Notes: generated from the sequence alone by a model not told the origin. A stretch of 64,000 bases of DNA from Enterococcus mundtii (GCF_003957375.1 NZ_CP025473.1:401001-465000), one strand, 5' to 3'; positions 28,207-40,419 are shown, numbered from the stretch's first letter. Numbers and translations: made by a program.

Positions 28207-29070
28207 ATGAAATTAAAATATATCTTGGGGATAGGTTTAGGACTGATGATCATTGGTGGCTTGACGGCAGGATTAAGTTATGCCTCTGGTGCCCAAACGA
28301 GTCTGACTTGGGAAGGTGGTCCAAGAATCATAGAAATGACTCGTGAAATAAAAGATTTTTCGTCTGAAAAAATTGAAAAAATCGTTGTACGAGCAGATCA
28401 CCAAAATATCATGATCCAACGAGGCGTGAACTTTGAGGTTGAAACGTCTCATGACAAAGCGCAAAAACCAAAAATCAATCTGGAAGATCACACATTGGAT
28501 ATTTCAGCTGATGGTCAAACACCGGCAGTGATGATCAATGTGACAGACACACGTTCGATGTTGAAAATCACGATCCCTAAAACCATTTCCTTAAAAGAAT
28601 TAGTGATTGAAGGAAAAAACAATGAATTGTTTTTAGATGAATTTAGTAGTAAGAATATCAACTTGAATTTAGCCAATACTTGGACGTCGATCAATGAAGT
28701 AAGTGGGGAACTTCTTACTGTTGAAAATCAAATGGGCTCACTAGATTTACAGGAGTTTTCGATAGATAAAGTCAAATTAGCTACAAGTGATGGCAGTATC
28801 ATTTTTAACGATAACGAAAAATCAATCAAAGGCGAAGTCACACTTCATAATAGTAGTGTTGATTTTTATAACAACCAAGAGCAAGGACTAGCTGTGACCC
28901 TAGAAGGGGATTCTTATATCAACAAAAATTATGAATCTTTGACAACCAAGACGTACAATCAAGGAAACAAAGATCTCAAAGTAACTGCTTATAATAGTCA
29001 AGTGAACTTGACGAATGAAGATTATGAAGAGCCTCCGATGGATGATAAAGATTATGGAGAGTATGATTAA
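28207..29070 (+). CDS. DUF4097 beta-strand repeat membrane protein
   Basis: A 287-aa protein with one N-terminal membrane helix (about residues 4-24) and an extracytoplasmic region of repeated short beta strands, as in the DUF4097 / putative adhesin family. The C-terminus is strongly acidic (EDYEEPPMDDKDYGEYD). It is the last gene of the PadR-DUF1700 operon. Its role is unknown; similar operons respond to envelope damage. Confidence 0.78.
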   Translation: MKLKYILGIGLGLMIIGGLTAGLSYASGAQTSLTWEGGPRIIEMTREIKDFSSEKIEKIVVRADHQNIMIQRGVNFEVETSHDKAQKPKINLEDHTLDISADGQTPAVMINVTDTRSMLKITIPKTISLKELVIEGKNNELFLDEFSSKNINLNLANTWTSINEVSGELLTVENQMGSLDLQEFSIDKVKLATSDGSIIFNDNEKSIKGEVTLHNSSVDFYNNQEQGLAVTLEGDSYINKNYESLTTKTYNQGNKDLKVTAYNSQVNLTNEDYEEPPMDDKDYGEYD

Positions 29071-29122
29071 TCGTTGAACAGTCAAGACTGTCTTTTTCAA
29101 AATAACGAATAAATAGTTGAAG

Positions 29123-29166
29123 AAGCGTATAATTCTTTATGGAATAAGGAATTATACGCTTTTTTA
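29123..29166 (+). terminator. Terminator after the DUF4097 gene
   Basis: Arms AAGCGTATAATTC and GAATTATACGCTT followed by TTTTT. Confidence 0.85.
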
Positions 29167-29265
29167 TTTATTTTACATGAAATATCATCGCCTATCATTC
29201 AATAATATAGTAGAATAAGGAAAGGGAAAAACGTACATATATGGGGAAAATAGGGTGAATATTGA

Positions 29266-29757
29266 ATGAAAACAGAGGAAATCAAGCGGGAAGAATTGAA
29301 AAGTGAATTAGGGAAATTGCATCATTTTTTAACAGAACTGAGTACCAAGTATTATGATACAGACAAAGAAAGGGTAACGATCCAATATCCAAATAACTCC
29401 GAAGGTCGACAACTTGAACAAGTGTACAACGAAATGTTCAAACATCTATTGAAAGTGAAAAAAGAATTAGATTATTATTCACTGCCAATCATTGATACGG
29501 GTATTTTAAAATACGATCAAGCAAGTGAGCGATTTGTCTTCAAGTCGGTTCGTGAGAATCTTGAATTATCCGCCGGTATGGACCTAGAGATCTTAGTGGA
29601 AGACTATTTTACTGAAACGAAACAGTGGGTCCGTACACGATTAGAATATTTGCCAGAAGCATCAGGTGGTGTACACGAAAACGGTTGGTATATCACGGAA
29701 GACAAAGAATTGGAACTAGAAGGAGCCATGGCAAGGATTCGTAAAAAAACAGAATAG
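29266..29757 (+). CDS. DUF5348-like hypothetical protein
   Basis: A 163-aa soluble protein with a helical, charged N-terminal half (about residues 1-70). Its C-terminal domain (about 80-160) contains ILKYDQASERFVF, a WVRTRLEY segment and a terminal LEGAMARIRK, a pattern I associate with DUF5348, a small domain often encoded on mobile elements. The start lacks a strong ribosome binding site. It is followed after 25 bp by the SPFH gene. Function is unknown. Confidence 0.55.
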   Translation: MKTEEIKREELKSELGKLHHFLTELSTKYYDTDKERVTIQYPNNSEGRQLEQVYNEMFKHLLKVKKELDYYSLPIIDTGILKYDQASERFVFKSVRENLELSAGMDLEILVEDYFTETKQWVRTRLEYLPEASGGVHENGWYITEDKELELEGAMARIRKKTE

Positions 29758-29782
29758 AACCAAAAAAATTAGGAGTGAGTAA

Positions 29783-30651
29783 ATGAAAGAAAAAAGGCTT
29801 TCACTATCAATGGCTATATCGGGCTATTTATTATTCTTCTAATGTTTGTCGTAGGAATCTTACTATTTTTCATAGGGGTTGCTCGATTTTTAGTTGGCTT
29901 TTCAATTGTTGGGATTTTCTTGTGGTTGCTGGTTTTCTTAGCAATCAGCGGACTGACAGTAGTCAGCCCCAATCAAGCAAAGGCCATCGTCTTTTTTGGG
30001 CAATACATCGGAACGATTCGTGAGAGCGGGTTTTTCTTAACGATTCCTTTTGCACAAAAAATCAACTTGTCGTTAAAAGTTCGAAACTTCAATAGTTCGC
30101 TGTTGAAGGTCAATGACTTAGATGGAAATCCAATCGAGATTTCCGCTGTCGTCGTTTTTAAAGTAGTAGATACAGCTAAGGCGCTTTTTGATGTAGCAAA
30201 CTATCATCAATTTGTTGAAATCCAAAGTGAAACCGCCATTCGTCATATCGCCAGTCAATATCCATATGACACATTCAACGAGGATGATCTTACTTTACGT
30301 GGAAATACCACTGCGATTTCAGATGAATTGGCAAAGGAATTACAAGAACGTTTATCGGTGGCGGGGGTCGAAGTTTTAGAGACGAGATTGAATCACCTGG
30401 CTTATGCAACAGAAATTGCCAGTGCGATGTTGCAACGACAACAAGCTAAGGCCATTTTATCTGCCCGTCAAACCATCGTTGAAGGCGCAGTGACGATGAC
30501 ACAAATGGCTCTGGAACAAATCGAAGCAGGTCAGGATATGACCTTTACCGATGATCGAAAGATCCAGTTGATCAACAATCTACTTGTATCGATTATTACG
30601 GATAAAGGCACACAACCAGTGATCAATACGGGCAATAACAAAGGAAAATAG
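29783..30651 (+). CDS. SPFH/stomatin-like membrane protein, frameshifted at N-terminus
   Basis: A prohibitin/stomatin-type scaffold with an N-terminal membrane hairpin, an SPFH domain (VVSPNQAKAIVFFGQYIGTIRESGFF...) and a helical C-terminus. AGGAG precedes ATG 29783, but that frame stops after 19 codons. The frame from 29797 (AFTINGYIGLFIILLMFVVG) runs straight into the long frame, so one A is missing from an A6 run (29790-29795). As written, only internal starts such as ATG 29842 give a 269-aa product, and they lack a ribosome site. This is either a homopolymer sequencing error or a recent lesion. Confidence 0.82.
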
Positions 30652-30716
30652 CTGAATGAGGAAAGCATCCGCCAATGGAGCGTTTATCCAACGAATATCG
30701 GTTTGAATCAATAAAA

Positions 30717-30760
30717 AGAAATTTGGAGTGATTTACACTTCCAGATTTCTTTTTTTTTGG
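30717..30760 (+). terminator. Terminator after the SPFH gene
   Basis: Arms AGAAATTTGGAGTG and CACTTCCAGATTTCT followed by T8. Confidence 0.75.
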
Positions 30761-30863
30761 AAACATATGACAATAATGAAAGAGGTTTGATAGTAAAAAG
30801 AAAGGAATTTTCACGGATACTTGACTATACTTAATTTATCAGAACAGGAAAGAAGGAGTCACA

Positions 30864-31241
30864 ATGAAAAAATTATTGATTGGGTTGGGAGCATTTATCA
30901 TCATCGCTTTTGGTGGCTACCGTTTAGCAGATCATTTGATCATGGGTGGTGAAAGCTACTATGTTCAAATCACAACGGATGGTGAGAAACAGGTGGATCG
31001 CGCTGACGGTGGACAAGAGATCATTAGTTATCGTTATGAACTACCGGGGTTTAATAAAGAAGGTAAAGAAAAAATAATGGATTTCAACGGCTCTCAAGAG
31101 CGACCATTAAGAAAAGATGCATTTTTGAAAGTAACTTGGAATAAAAACAAAGGCGTGACGTCGTATGAAGAAGTACAGGCAAAAGATATTCCGTCAGCAG
31201 CACAAGAAAAATTAAGTAAAGGAACGGTCAATAATGGATAA
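30864..31241 (+). CDS. yxeA: YxeA-family (DUF1093) secreted protein
   Basis: A 125-aa protein with a signal or anchor helix (residues 1-22) and a small OB-like extracytoplasmic domain (YYVQITTDGEKQ, YRYELPGFNKEGKEK, LKVTWNKNKGV) characteristic of YxeA. It overlaps the following ABC ATPase gene by 8 nt. In Bacillus subtilis yxeA is co-transcribed with the peptide-responsive yxdJKLM system, and here too it accompanies a YxdLM-like transporter. No kinase/regulator pair is adjacent. Confidence 0.82.
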   Translation: MKKLLIGLGAFIIIAFGGYRLADHLIMGGESYYVQITTDGEKQVDRADGGQEIISYRYELPGFNKEGKEKIMDFNGSQERPLRKDAFLKVTWNKNKGVTSYEEVQAKDIPSAAQEKLSKGTVNNG

Positions 31242-31986
31242 AATCGTAGAAATCAATAATGTAACAAAAGTTTACGGAAAAAGTAATGAGAAACAGACAC
31301 AAGCCTTGAATGGTATCAGTTTTAGTGTAGAAAAAGGTGAATTCATTGGCATCATGGGGGCTTCTGGATCAGGTAAATCAACCTTATTGAATATCTTATC
31401 AACATTAGATAAACCAACAAGTGGCACGATCCATATCAACCAAGCAGATGTCACGAAGTTGAAAGGAAATCAGTTAGCCGATTTTCGAGCAAAAGAAATC
31501 GGCTTTATTTTCCAAGATTTTAATCTTTTAGAAAACTTGACTGCACAAGAAAATATTGCAGTTCCGCTTTCTTTACAAGGCGTGAAACCAAAAGAAATCA
31601 AGAAAAAAGTCAATGCAGTCGCTGAACGTTTGTCAATCACTCATATCTTGGACAGCTATCCAGCGAAAATCTCAGGTGGACAAAAACAACGGGTAGCAGC
31701 AGCCCGGGCACTAGTTACGCAACCAACGATTCTATTAGGGGATGAACCAACTGGTGCGTTGGATTCAAAAAGTGCGAAAGACCTATTAGATACGATGGAA
31801 GAATTGAATACAAATGATAAGGTTTCGATTCTGTTGGTGACACATGACGCTTTTTCAGCAAGTTACTGTCAACGAATCTTGTTTATTAAAGATGGCGTGA
31901 TCCATCAGGAAGTTAAACGCGGAGAACAAAGCCGTCCAGACTTTTATCGTCAAATATTAACGATTCTAGGTAATCTAGAACAGTAA
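31234..31986 (+). CDS. ABC transporter ATPase (BceA/YxdL-like)
   Basis: A 250-aa ATPase with Walker A GASGSGKS, Q-loop FIFQDFNLLENLTAQEN, signature SGGQKQR and Walker B ILLGDEPTGALDSKS. It pairs with the FtsX-type permease that starts 16 bp downstream. Transporters of this class remove or sense peptide antibiotics such as bacitracin and host defence peptides. The substrate here is unknown. Confidence 0.9.
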   Translation: MDKIVEINNVTKVYGKSNEKQTQALNGISFSVEKGEFIGIMGASGSGKSTLLNILSTLDKPTSGTIHINQADVTKLKGNQLADFRAKEIGFIFQDFNLLENLTAQENIAVPLSLQGVKPKEIKKKVNAVAERLSITHILDSYPAKISGGQKQRVAAARALVTQPTILLGDEPTGALDSKSAKDLLDTMEELNTNDKVSILLVTHDAFSASYCQRILFIKDGVIHQEVKRGEQSRPDFYRQILTILGNLEQ

Positions 31987-32001
31987 GGGGGAAACTTGAA
32001 C

Positions 32002-33816
32002 ATGCTTTGGAAATTATCACTTACTGGGATCAAGAGTCGGTTAAGAGACTATATTGTTCTATTTTCAGGTTTAGTCATGGCTTCAGCCATCTTTTATATG
32101 TTCGAATCAATGGCAAGTAACACAGATTTTTTGAAAAATAATTCTACATTAGCGATGACTGTGATCATCTTCCGTTTTGGTTCGGTTCTATTGGGTATTA
32201 TTACGTTTGTCTATATTCTTTATGCTAACTCATTTTTGATGACGATGCGACAAAAAGATTATGCAATGTTTATGATGCTAGGAGCAAAAGGCCGAAAGAT
32301 TGCCCAAATGATTTTCTCTGAGACTTTGATTGTCGGAACAATTGCCACATTAGTTGGTTCAGTGTTGGGGATTGGTTTGACAAGTGTCGTCCATCGACTA
32401 TTAGTGGCACAGTTGAATATTGAAATCACCCATTTTACGCCATTGAATATGGATGGATTATTGATTACCTTGCTATTTTTCATCGTATTATTCTTATTAG
32501 CCGCGTTTGTCAACGCATTCTCGATTGTCAAAAAGCCAATTTTGACCTTACTACGTGCAGACCAAACACCTGCACAGATGAAACAACACAAATTCTTGTT
32601 TTTCCTTGAAGTGGTTTTAGGAATCATTTTTATTGGCGTAGGTTACTACATGATGGCAAATATCGGAACATATCAGTTGATGGCCATCGCCATCGCGTTA
32701 GTTACAATCGTTTTAGGAACGTACTTTATTTTCCATTCGGTCATCATTTTCTTCCTTAAACTATTGAAGAAAACAGAAAATATTTCGATGAAAAAACTGA
32801 ATAATTTTACGTTATCACAGTTAAGTTTCCGTATCCGTGAGTACACGCAAATGCTGTCAATGGTGGCAATGTTACTAGCATTAGCATTAGGTGCATTGAC
32901 AGTCGGCCTAGGCTTTAAAAATCAAATCACCCAATTGACGAATGAAGCATCCAATTATGATTTAGTATTGAATCAATCAGAATTGATCGATCAATCAAAG
33001 GTGGAGAAACTTTCACCAACGATCAATGCGGTCTATCAACAAAAAGAAGACGAAAAAACAGTGTACTATAATTATAGTGAATTTGAACAAAATCCATTTT
33101 TGATCATGGAAAATCAAACACCTAACACTGGGGAAAGAAACGTCAAAACAAAAAAAGTAACAGCAGAGGAATTAGCGACAAACTTAAACTATCAAGATGA
33201 GCTACGCTATTACGAGTTGCCAGAACAACGAGCAAAAGAAATCAAATTATTACCAGCAGAAGAATTTGCCCAATTAACTCTTCCACAAACAAGTCTACAA
33301 CTGATTCAAGCAAAAGATTTCCATGAGAGTATTGAACAGATTGGGAATCTGGTAGCAGAAAATAATAAAAACAATGAATCATTAAAAGATGAAATGTTAA
33401 GTTTCACACAAAAATATGATGCTTACCAATTGATCAACAGTATGTTCTCAGGCTTTGAATTTATGGGATTCTTTTTAGGGATCGCCTTCTTGACGATGTT
33501 AGCAAGCTGTTTGATGTTCAAGATTCTTTCAGGTAGCAAAAGTGATGTTGTTCGTTATGAAATGCTCGGTAAAATTGGTGCTCGACAAGCATTATTAAAA
33601 CAATCGATTCGCCGAGAAATCGGGATTCTCTTCTTAGCACCAGGAATTCTAGGAGCTATCCATGTATTATTTGGCCTTCAAATGTTTACTGTTTTGATGG
33701 ATGATCCATATCATGACTTATGGATACCATTTGCAATCTTCTTTGTTCTTTACTTTATCTACTATGCGTTAACCACTTGGTTGTATACAGGCATTGTGTT
33801 GAACAAAAAAGAATGA
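32002..33816 (+). CDS. BceB/YxdM-like FtsX-type permease
   Basis: A 604-aa permease with about ten membrane segments: one N-terminal, two blocks of FtsX helices, and a large extracytoplasmic domain at about residues 300-480. ATG at 32002 is chosen, 9-10 nt after AGGGGG; a TTG two codons upstream is too close. The architecture fits peptide-antibiotic detoxification modules, which usually work with a BceS-type intramembrane kinase encoded elsewhere. Confidence 0.87.
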   Translation: MLWKLSLTGIKSRLRDYIVLFSGLVMASAIFYMFESMASNTDFLKNNSTLAMTVIIFRFGSVLLGIITFVYILYANSFLMTMRQKDYAMFMMLGAKGRKIAQMIFSETLIVGTIATLVGSVLGIGLTSVVHRLLVAQLNIEITHFTPLNMDGLLITLLFFIVLFLLAAFVNAFSIVKKPILTLLRADQTPAQMKQHKFLFFLEVVLGIIFIGVGYYMMANIGTYQLMAIAIALVTIVLGTYFIFHSVIIFFLKLLKKTENISMKKLNNFTLSQLSFRIREYTQMLSMVAMLLALALGALTVGLGFKNQITQLTNEASNYDLVLNQSELIDQSKVEKLSPTINAVYQQKEDEKTVYYNYSEFEQNPFLIMENQTPNTGERNVKTKKVTAEELATNLNYQDELRYYELPEQRAKEIKLLPAEEFAQLTLPQTSLQLIQAKDFHESIEQIGNLVAENNKNNESLKDEMLSFTQKYDAYQLINSMFSGFEFMGFFLGIAFLTMLASCLMFKILSGSKSDVVRYEMLGKIGARQALLKQSIRREIGILFLAPGILGAIHVLFGLQMFTVLMDDPYHDLWIPFAIFFVLYFIYYALTTWLYTGIVLNKKE

Positions 33817-33837
33817 TACTTGAATAGGGATGGATCA

Positions 33838-33884
33838 AACACGTGAAGAAAGTTCGTAGAAGAACTTTCTTCACGTGTTTTCTA
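33838..33884 (+). terminator. Terminator of the yxeA-ABC operon
   Basis: Arms AACACGTGAAGAAAGTTC and GAACTTTCTTCACGTGTT followed by TTCT. Confidence 0.85.
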
Positions 33885-33963
33885 TACCATCGATAAAATT
33901 TTCTTGAAGCATGATCAAATAGAGAAGAGACCACTGGATATGATGGAAGGATATCGGTTATGA

Positions 33964-34214
33964 GGGAACTGGCGAATTTTTTCAAAGACGGACAACCACA
34001 ATAGATACCTAGAAAAAAATAAACGCTTGCTTTTGGATTATCTTTATTCAAAGTTTGGATTTGATAAAGATGATTTAGAAAATGAGATCAATACGATTCT
34101 AAAAAATATTTATTCTGACCATGCGATATTACGTCGCTACCTCGCCGATTACCGTTATCTTGATCGAGAAAAGGGCGGTTCGATCTATAAAAAGACAGTG
34201 AGAGAGACAGAATC
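33964..34214 (+). pseudogene. Remnant of a DUF2087-type gene
   Basis: One open frame carries RYLEKNKRLLLDYLYSKFGF, then ENEINTILKNIYSDHAILRR, then YLADYRYLDREKGGSIYKK. This resembles the DUF2087 domain (an EvN, DHA.LRR and R..GS.Y pattern). There is no start codon with a ribosome site and an in-frame stop precedes it. The frame then runs into the terminator of the neighbouring convergent gene. I read it as a truncated relic. The family call is from memory. Confidence 0.5.
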
Positions 34215-34223
34215 AAATAAAAA

Positions 34224-34271
34224 AACGCATCTCTTTATAAGCCATATTGGCAAGCAAGAGATGCGTTTTTT
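34224..34271. terminator. Terminator overlapping the RpiR gene stop
   Basis: Arms AACGCATCTCTT (34224-34235) and AAGAGATGCGTT (34256-34267), followed by T on either strand. The minus-strand stop codon of the RpiR gene lies in its A/T tail. Confidence 0.75.
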
Positions 34272-35037
34272 AGGAACTTTTATTTATTTGTTTTTGCCAA
34301 CCATCATATTTCAACAAAAAATATTCGATCACGAAAAAAAGCGTCGAAGTTGTTTCAAAAGGTGTAAGGATATCTTCTCGATCTTGTACTTCAGGATTCA
34401 AGAAGAAAATCGTTTCATCACAAAGTTTTGAGACAGTTGAGTTCCTAAGTTTTGTGATACCAATTGTCTGGATTTTTCGTTGTTTCAGTTGCTTCGCTAA
34501 TTTGACGACTTCAGGAGACTCACCATTTAGCGTGATCAACAGGACTAAGTCTTCTGGCTGAATGATTTGGTAAAACTGCTTGTTGATGGAAACGGCACCG
34601 AAGTCATAGAGTATCAATCCGTTGTGTACGAAGAGCAATTTCATATAACTCGAAACTAGCGTTTGTATATCACCTGATCCATAGATAAAAATCCGATTAG
34701 CATTAGCCATCATTGTACATAGATCAGTGAAATCTTTTTTCTTAAGGTTTTCAATTGTTTGGATATGATTTTCCAAGATTTCCCCCTCAAACTCAGATAG
34801 ACGTACATTTTCCTGTGTCAGTTCATTTTTTAGATGATATTTGAATTCTGAGAAACCATCAAACCCTAATTTTTGGCAAAAACGCATGATTGTCGTGCGA
34901 GAAACGTTGCATTGTTTCGCCAGTTCGTTAATGGACATTGTTAAAGAATTTTTTTTGTGATTTGTGATATAGGACCAGATAAGAAAATCATTTTCAGTCA
35001 ACCTTGACTGAAACATCGTAATACGGTCTTGTAACAT
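34270..35037 (-). CDS. MurR/RpiR-family regulator
   Basis: A 255-aa regulator. The N-terminal helix-turn-helix (SINELAKQCNVSRTTIMRFCQKLGF, about residues 37-61) is followed by a SIS sugar-phosphate-binding domain (about 105-240, IFIYGSGDIQTLVSSYMK). It probably controls the alpha-glucoside PTS/GH4 operon that starts 660 bp away in the opposite direction, with a phosphosugar as effector. The intervening DNA is partly occupied by a transposon-gene remnant. Confidence 0.87.
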   Translation of the reverse strand: MLQDRITMFQSRLTENDFLIWSYITNHKKNSLTMSINELAKQCNVSRTTIMRFCQKLGFDGFSEFKYHLKNELTQENVRLSEFEGEILENHIQTIENLKKKDFTDLCTMMANANRIFIYGSGDIQTLVSSYMKLLFVHNGLILYDFGAVSINKQFYQIIQPEDLVLLITLNGESPEVVKLAKQLKQRKIQTIGITKLRNSTVSKLCDETIFFLNPEVQDREDILTPFETTSTLFFVIEYFLLKYDGWQKQINKSS

Positions 35038-35089
35038 CTCTTTTCATCATTGCCAAAAATCTATAAATCGTTAGAACTCACCATTAAAG

Positions 35090-35387
35090 TTTTCAGAGCC
35101 ATGGTTCTACTACGCTTGTTTGGTCATTTGTAAATATAGATCTGGTGAATAGTGATTATTTTTTTGATGTATCGATTGAATGTCCGATTCTAATTTATAG
35201 ATATTACAGGTTTTGACAAATCAGTTTCCCCCTTTTTCATTTGATATTTTTGAGAGAGTTCACGTTGTAATCGACGTAGACGTTTCTCAATTTTGCTTGT
35301 TTTATTGCAATTTTCATAGACCATGCAAGGTGATACAACTGCTAAATCTTTGTTACCTAACTCAATAACCAATTTTTTTTCAGTCAA
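35090..35387 (-). pseudogene. TnpB (IS200/IS605-type OrfB) remnant
   Basis: On the minus strand the frame reads VIELGNKDLAVVSPCMVYEN then CNKTSKIEKRLRRLQRELSQ. This matches the RuvC-I and following helical region of IS605-family TnpB proteins (GIDLGIKDLAV...LEKRLKRLQR). After a stop, INKLESDIQSIHQKN continues the same helical part. Both ends are lost, so only a small central fragment survives. It lies between the RpiR regulator and its likely target operon. The transposition ends were not found. Confidence 0.6.
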
Positions 35388-35694
35388 TTTTTGGTTGGTA
35401 GACTGTCTTCAATCACCCTTTGGTTTACTTAGAGGATTTTCCAATTGCGTGTGTCCTTATTGTTCTCACCTCACTATTAAGATACGTCTTCATGTACCGT
35501 TTATTTGATTAACTATTACCAGCCCCCTTGTTTTATTTTCGAAGATAGGACGTGACCATTCACAAATTTTGTGACAAAAACCTTTTTTCTGTGAGGAGTT
35601 TTTAAATCATCTTAAAGTGTTTCAGGCATCCATTTTAATAGTAAACTAAGAATCAGTATAGCGCTTACTAAAAAATACAAAGGACTAAAAGACT
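35388..35694 (+). other. Upstream region of the alpha-glucoside operon
   Basis: No gene is supported. AGTATAGCGCTTACT at 35655-35669 is an imperfect palindrome with partial likeness to a cre site or an RpiR operator. The rest is unassigned. Confidence 0.4.
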
Positions 35695-38629
<2,935 letters not shown>

Positions 38630-38698
38630 GTGCCACTTATAAAAAATGAAAGGGATCGGCTGGGGGAAATCCTTCAGTCGATCATTTTGAAAGTCGAT

Positions 38699-39874
38699 AT
38701 GGTAGTAAAGAATAAATTTCAATTCATCTATTTTTTTCAATATGCGCTGATGGCTATTTTGATGACACAAATCGTTCCGTTTTTAACTGGACAAGGATAT
38801 GATGCGGTACAAAGAGGTTGGTTTTTAGCTTCTTATAGTGTTACTACGATTATTTTCCAAATCTTTATTGGCTATTATTCTGACCGAAGCAAGCAGCTAA
38901 AGAAAGTTTCCATGGTAGTTTCTATACTATTCGTATGCTTTGCGATTACTTTTTATTTGCTAGTAAAAGATGTCTGGATGATACATCTGATCGTACTGGC
39001 TATTGCGGGAGGGCTATCCAATACAGGAGCAACCGTCCTAGATAACTGGGTGTTGTCAGAGTCAGAGATGCGAAACAATCTTGCGGCGATCAAAGCAATA
39101 GGTTCTTTAGGTTGGAGTGTGATAAGTGTATGTATTCCATTCTTCATTTTTAATAATAATTACCAGTGGCTGATCGTTCCCTTTCTCTTTTTTCTAATCA
39201 GTTATTTGTACATCGCAAAAACAGTGCCCCAAACACCTCAAGATAAAAATGAATATAAAGAACAAAAAAGCGAGGAATTTAATCTGTCAGATATGTATCA
39301 GCTGTGCAAGAATAGGGAGTTTTTATGTCATACGTTGCTATTTTTCCTTTTATATTTAACGATCGTCGCCAATAATACGATCGTGATTGACAAATTATTC
39401 TTAATGGATAGTGGAAATATGTACGTAGGATTAAAGTGGGCGATTCAAGCTTTCTGTGAAATCCCGGCGTACCTTTTGTTGAATCATTCGGTGACAAAAT
39501 GGAAAAATGAGCGATTACTTTTTATTTCTGGTTTCTTTTTGGTCCTGCAATTTTTGGTTTATGCAACTTCGCGAACGCCGTTAGTATTGCTTGCTGCCAG
39601 TTTCTTGCAGTTTTTCACTGTACCAGCTTTTACTATCGGTAGTCGAATGATCATCAGTGAGATTACCCCTAAAAATGTTTTTTCCTCCGGACAACTTCTG
39701 TCTATAAGTGTTTATATGGGGCTTTCTTCCTTTGTTTCCCCATTACTAGGCGGTATCTTGGCGCAACAGTTATCATTGGACCAAGCACTTTACTTTTTTA
39801 GTATGCTACCGATCTTTGCTTTTATTTGTTATTACTGTTACAGGAAGTATCAAAGAAATAAAAGAAAAATCTGA
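38699..39874 (+). CDS. MFS transporter (LacY/nucleoside-symporter-like)
   Basis: A protein of about 392 aa with 12 hydrophobic segments, of the MFS_1-like sugar/nucleoside symporter type (FQFIYFFQYALMAIL, GYYSDRSKQLKKVS loop). It directly follows the GH4 gene and may export glucose or import an alpha-glucoside. The start is uncertain: the frame is open from GTG 38630, adjacent to the GH4 stop, but homology-like sequence begins at ATG 38699, and neither has a clear ribosome site. Confidence 0.75.
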   Translation: MVVKNKFQFIYFFQYALMAILMTQIVPFLTGQGYDAVQRGWFLASYSVTTIIFQIFIGYYSDRSKQLKKVSMVVSILFVCFAITFYLLVKDVWMIHLIVLAIAGGLSNTGATVLDNWVLSESEMRNNLAAIKAIGSLGWSVISVCIPFFIFNNNYQWLIVPFLFFLISYLYIAKTVPQTPQDKNEYKEQKSEEFNLSDMYQLCKNREFLCHTLLFFLLYLTIVANNTIVIDKLFLMDSGNMYVGLKWAIQAFCEIPAYLLLNHSVTKWKNERLLFISGFFLVLQFLVYATSRTPLVLLAASFLQFFTVPAFTIGSRMIISEITPKNVFSSGQLLSISVYMGLSSFVSPLLGGILAQQLSLDQALYFFSMLPIFAFICYYCYRKYQRNKRKI

Positions 39875-39944
39875 ACAGATGCGTACAAGAAAGGTGGGGA
39901 TTCCTTACTCTTTTTGTATAATCAAATAAATGAGCGGAATACTT

Positions 39945-40190
39945 TTGGATAAAAAAGTGCAAGTCTCAGCTAAAATGACGTCCAAAAATCAAATTACTGT
40001 TCCTAAGAGTGTGCGTCAAAAATTAGGCTTGAAAGAGAATTAAAGAGTTATTTTTGAACTCACACCTGAAGGTGAAATTAAAGTGACTAGTGAAAAATAT
40101 AATCTGGATTTTGAAGAGGATGTAGGCGAGCAAAAAAACGCCCGTGTGTCATCAGTAGCAATCATAACTATAATAAGATATTCAATGCTG
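39945..40190 (+). pseudogene. Decayed AbrB/PrlF-type antitoxin
   Basis: The frame reads KKVQVSAKMTSKNQITVPKS then VRQKLGLKEN, a SpoVT-AbrB domain. It stops at TAA (40041-40043) and continues in frame as RVIFELTPEGEIKVTSEKYN plus an acidic tail. The only available start is TTG. It is followed by pieces of a MazF-like toxin, so this is a dead type II toxin-antitoxin locus. Confidence 0.7.
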
Positions 40191-40419
40191 TTTTAGTCAT
40201 GCCAATCAGTAGTTCAACAAAATATTTACAGGGAAAATATCAACATTCAGGTGATTTTAAACAATTTCTGATACAGCGATGAATACAATCCAAGGAACGA
40301 TATTATGTCAACATATCCGAAGCATCGATTTATCTCAACGCAGTAATCTTCAAGTGGTTGATCAAATTGATCCTCAAACGGAAGAAAGGTTATCAGAAAT
40401 TACCAAATATTTTTTCTAA
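40181..40419 (+). pseudogene. Decayed MazF/PemK-type toxin
   Basis: Two frames carry adjacent parts of a MazF-like toxin: FNAVLVMPISSSTKYLQGKY (from 40181) and, after a frameshift, AMNTIQGTILCQHIRSIDLS with a C-terminal helix ending at TAA 40417. The N-terminal third is missing. GTILCQHIRSID corresponds to the conserved MazF segment with the Q and D residues. Non-functional. Confidence 0.68.
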
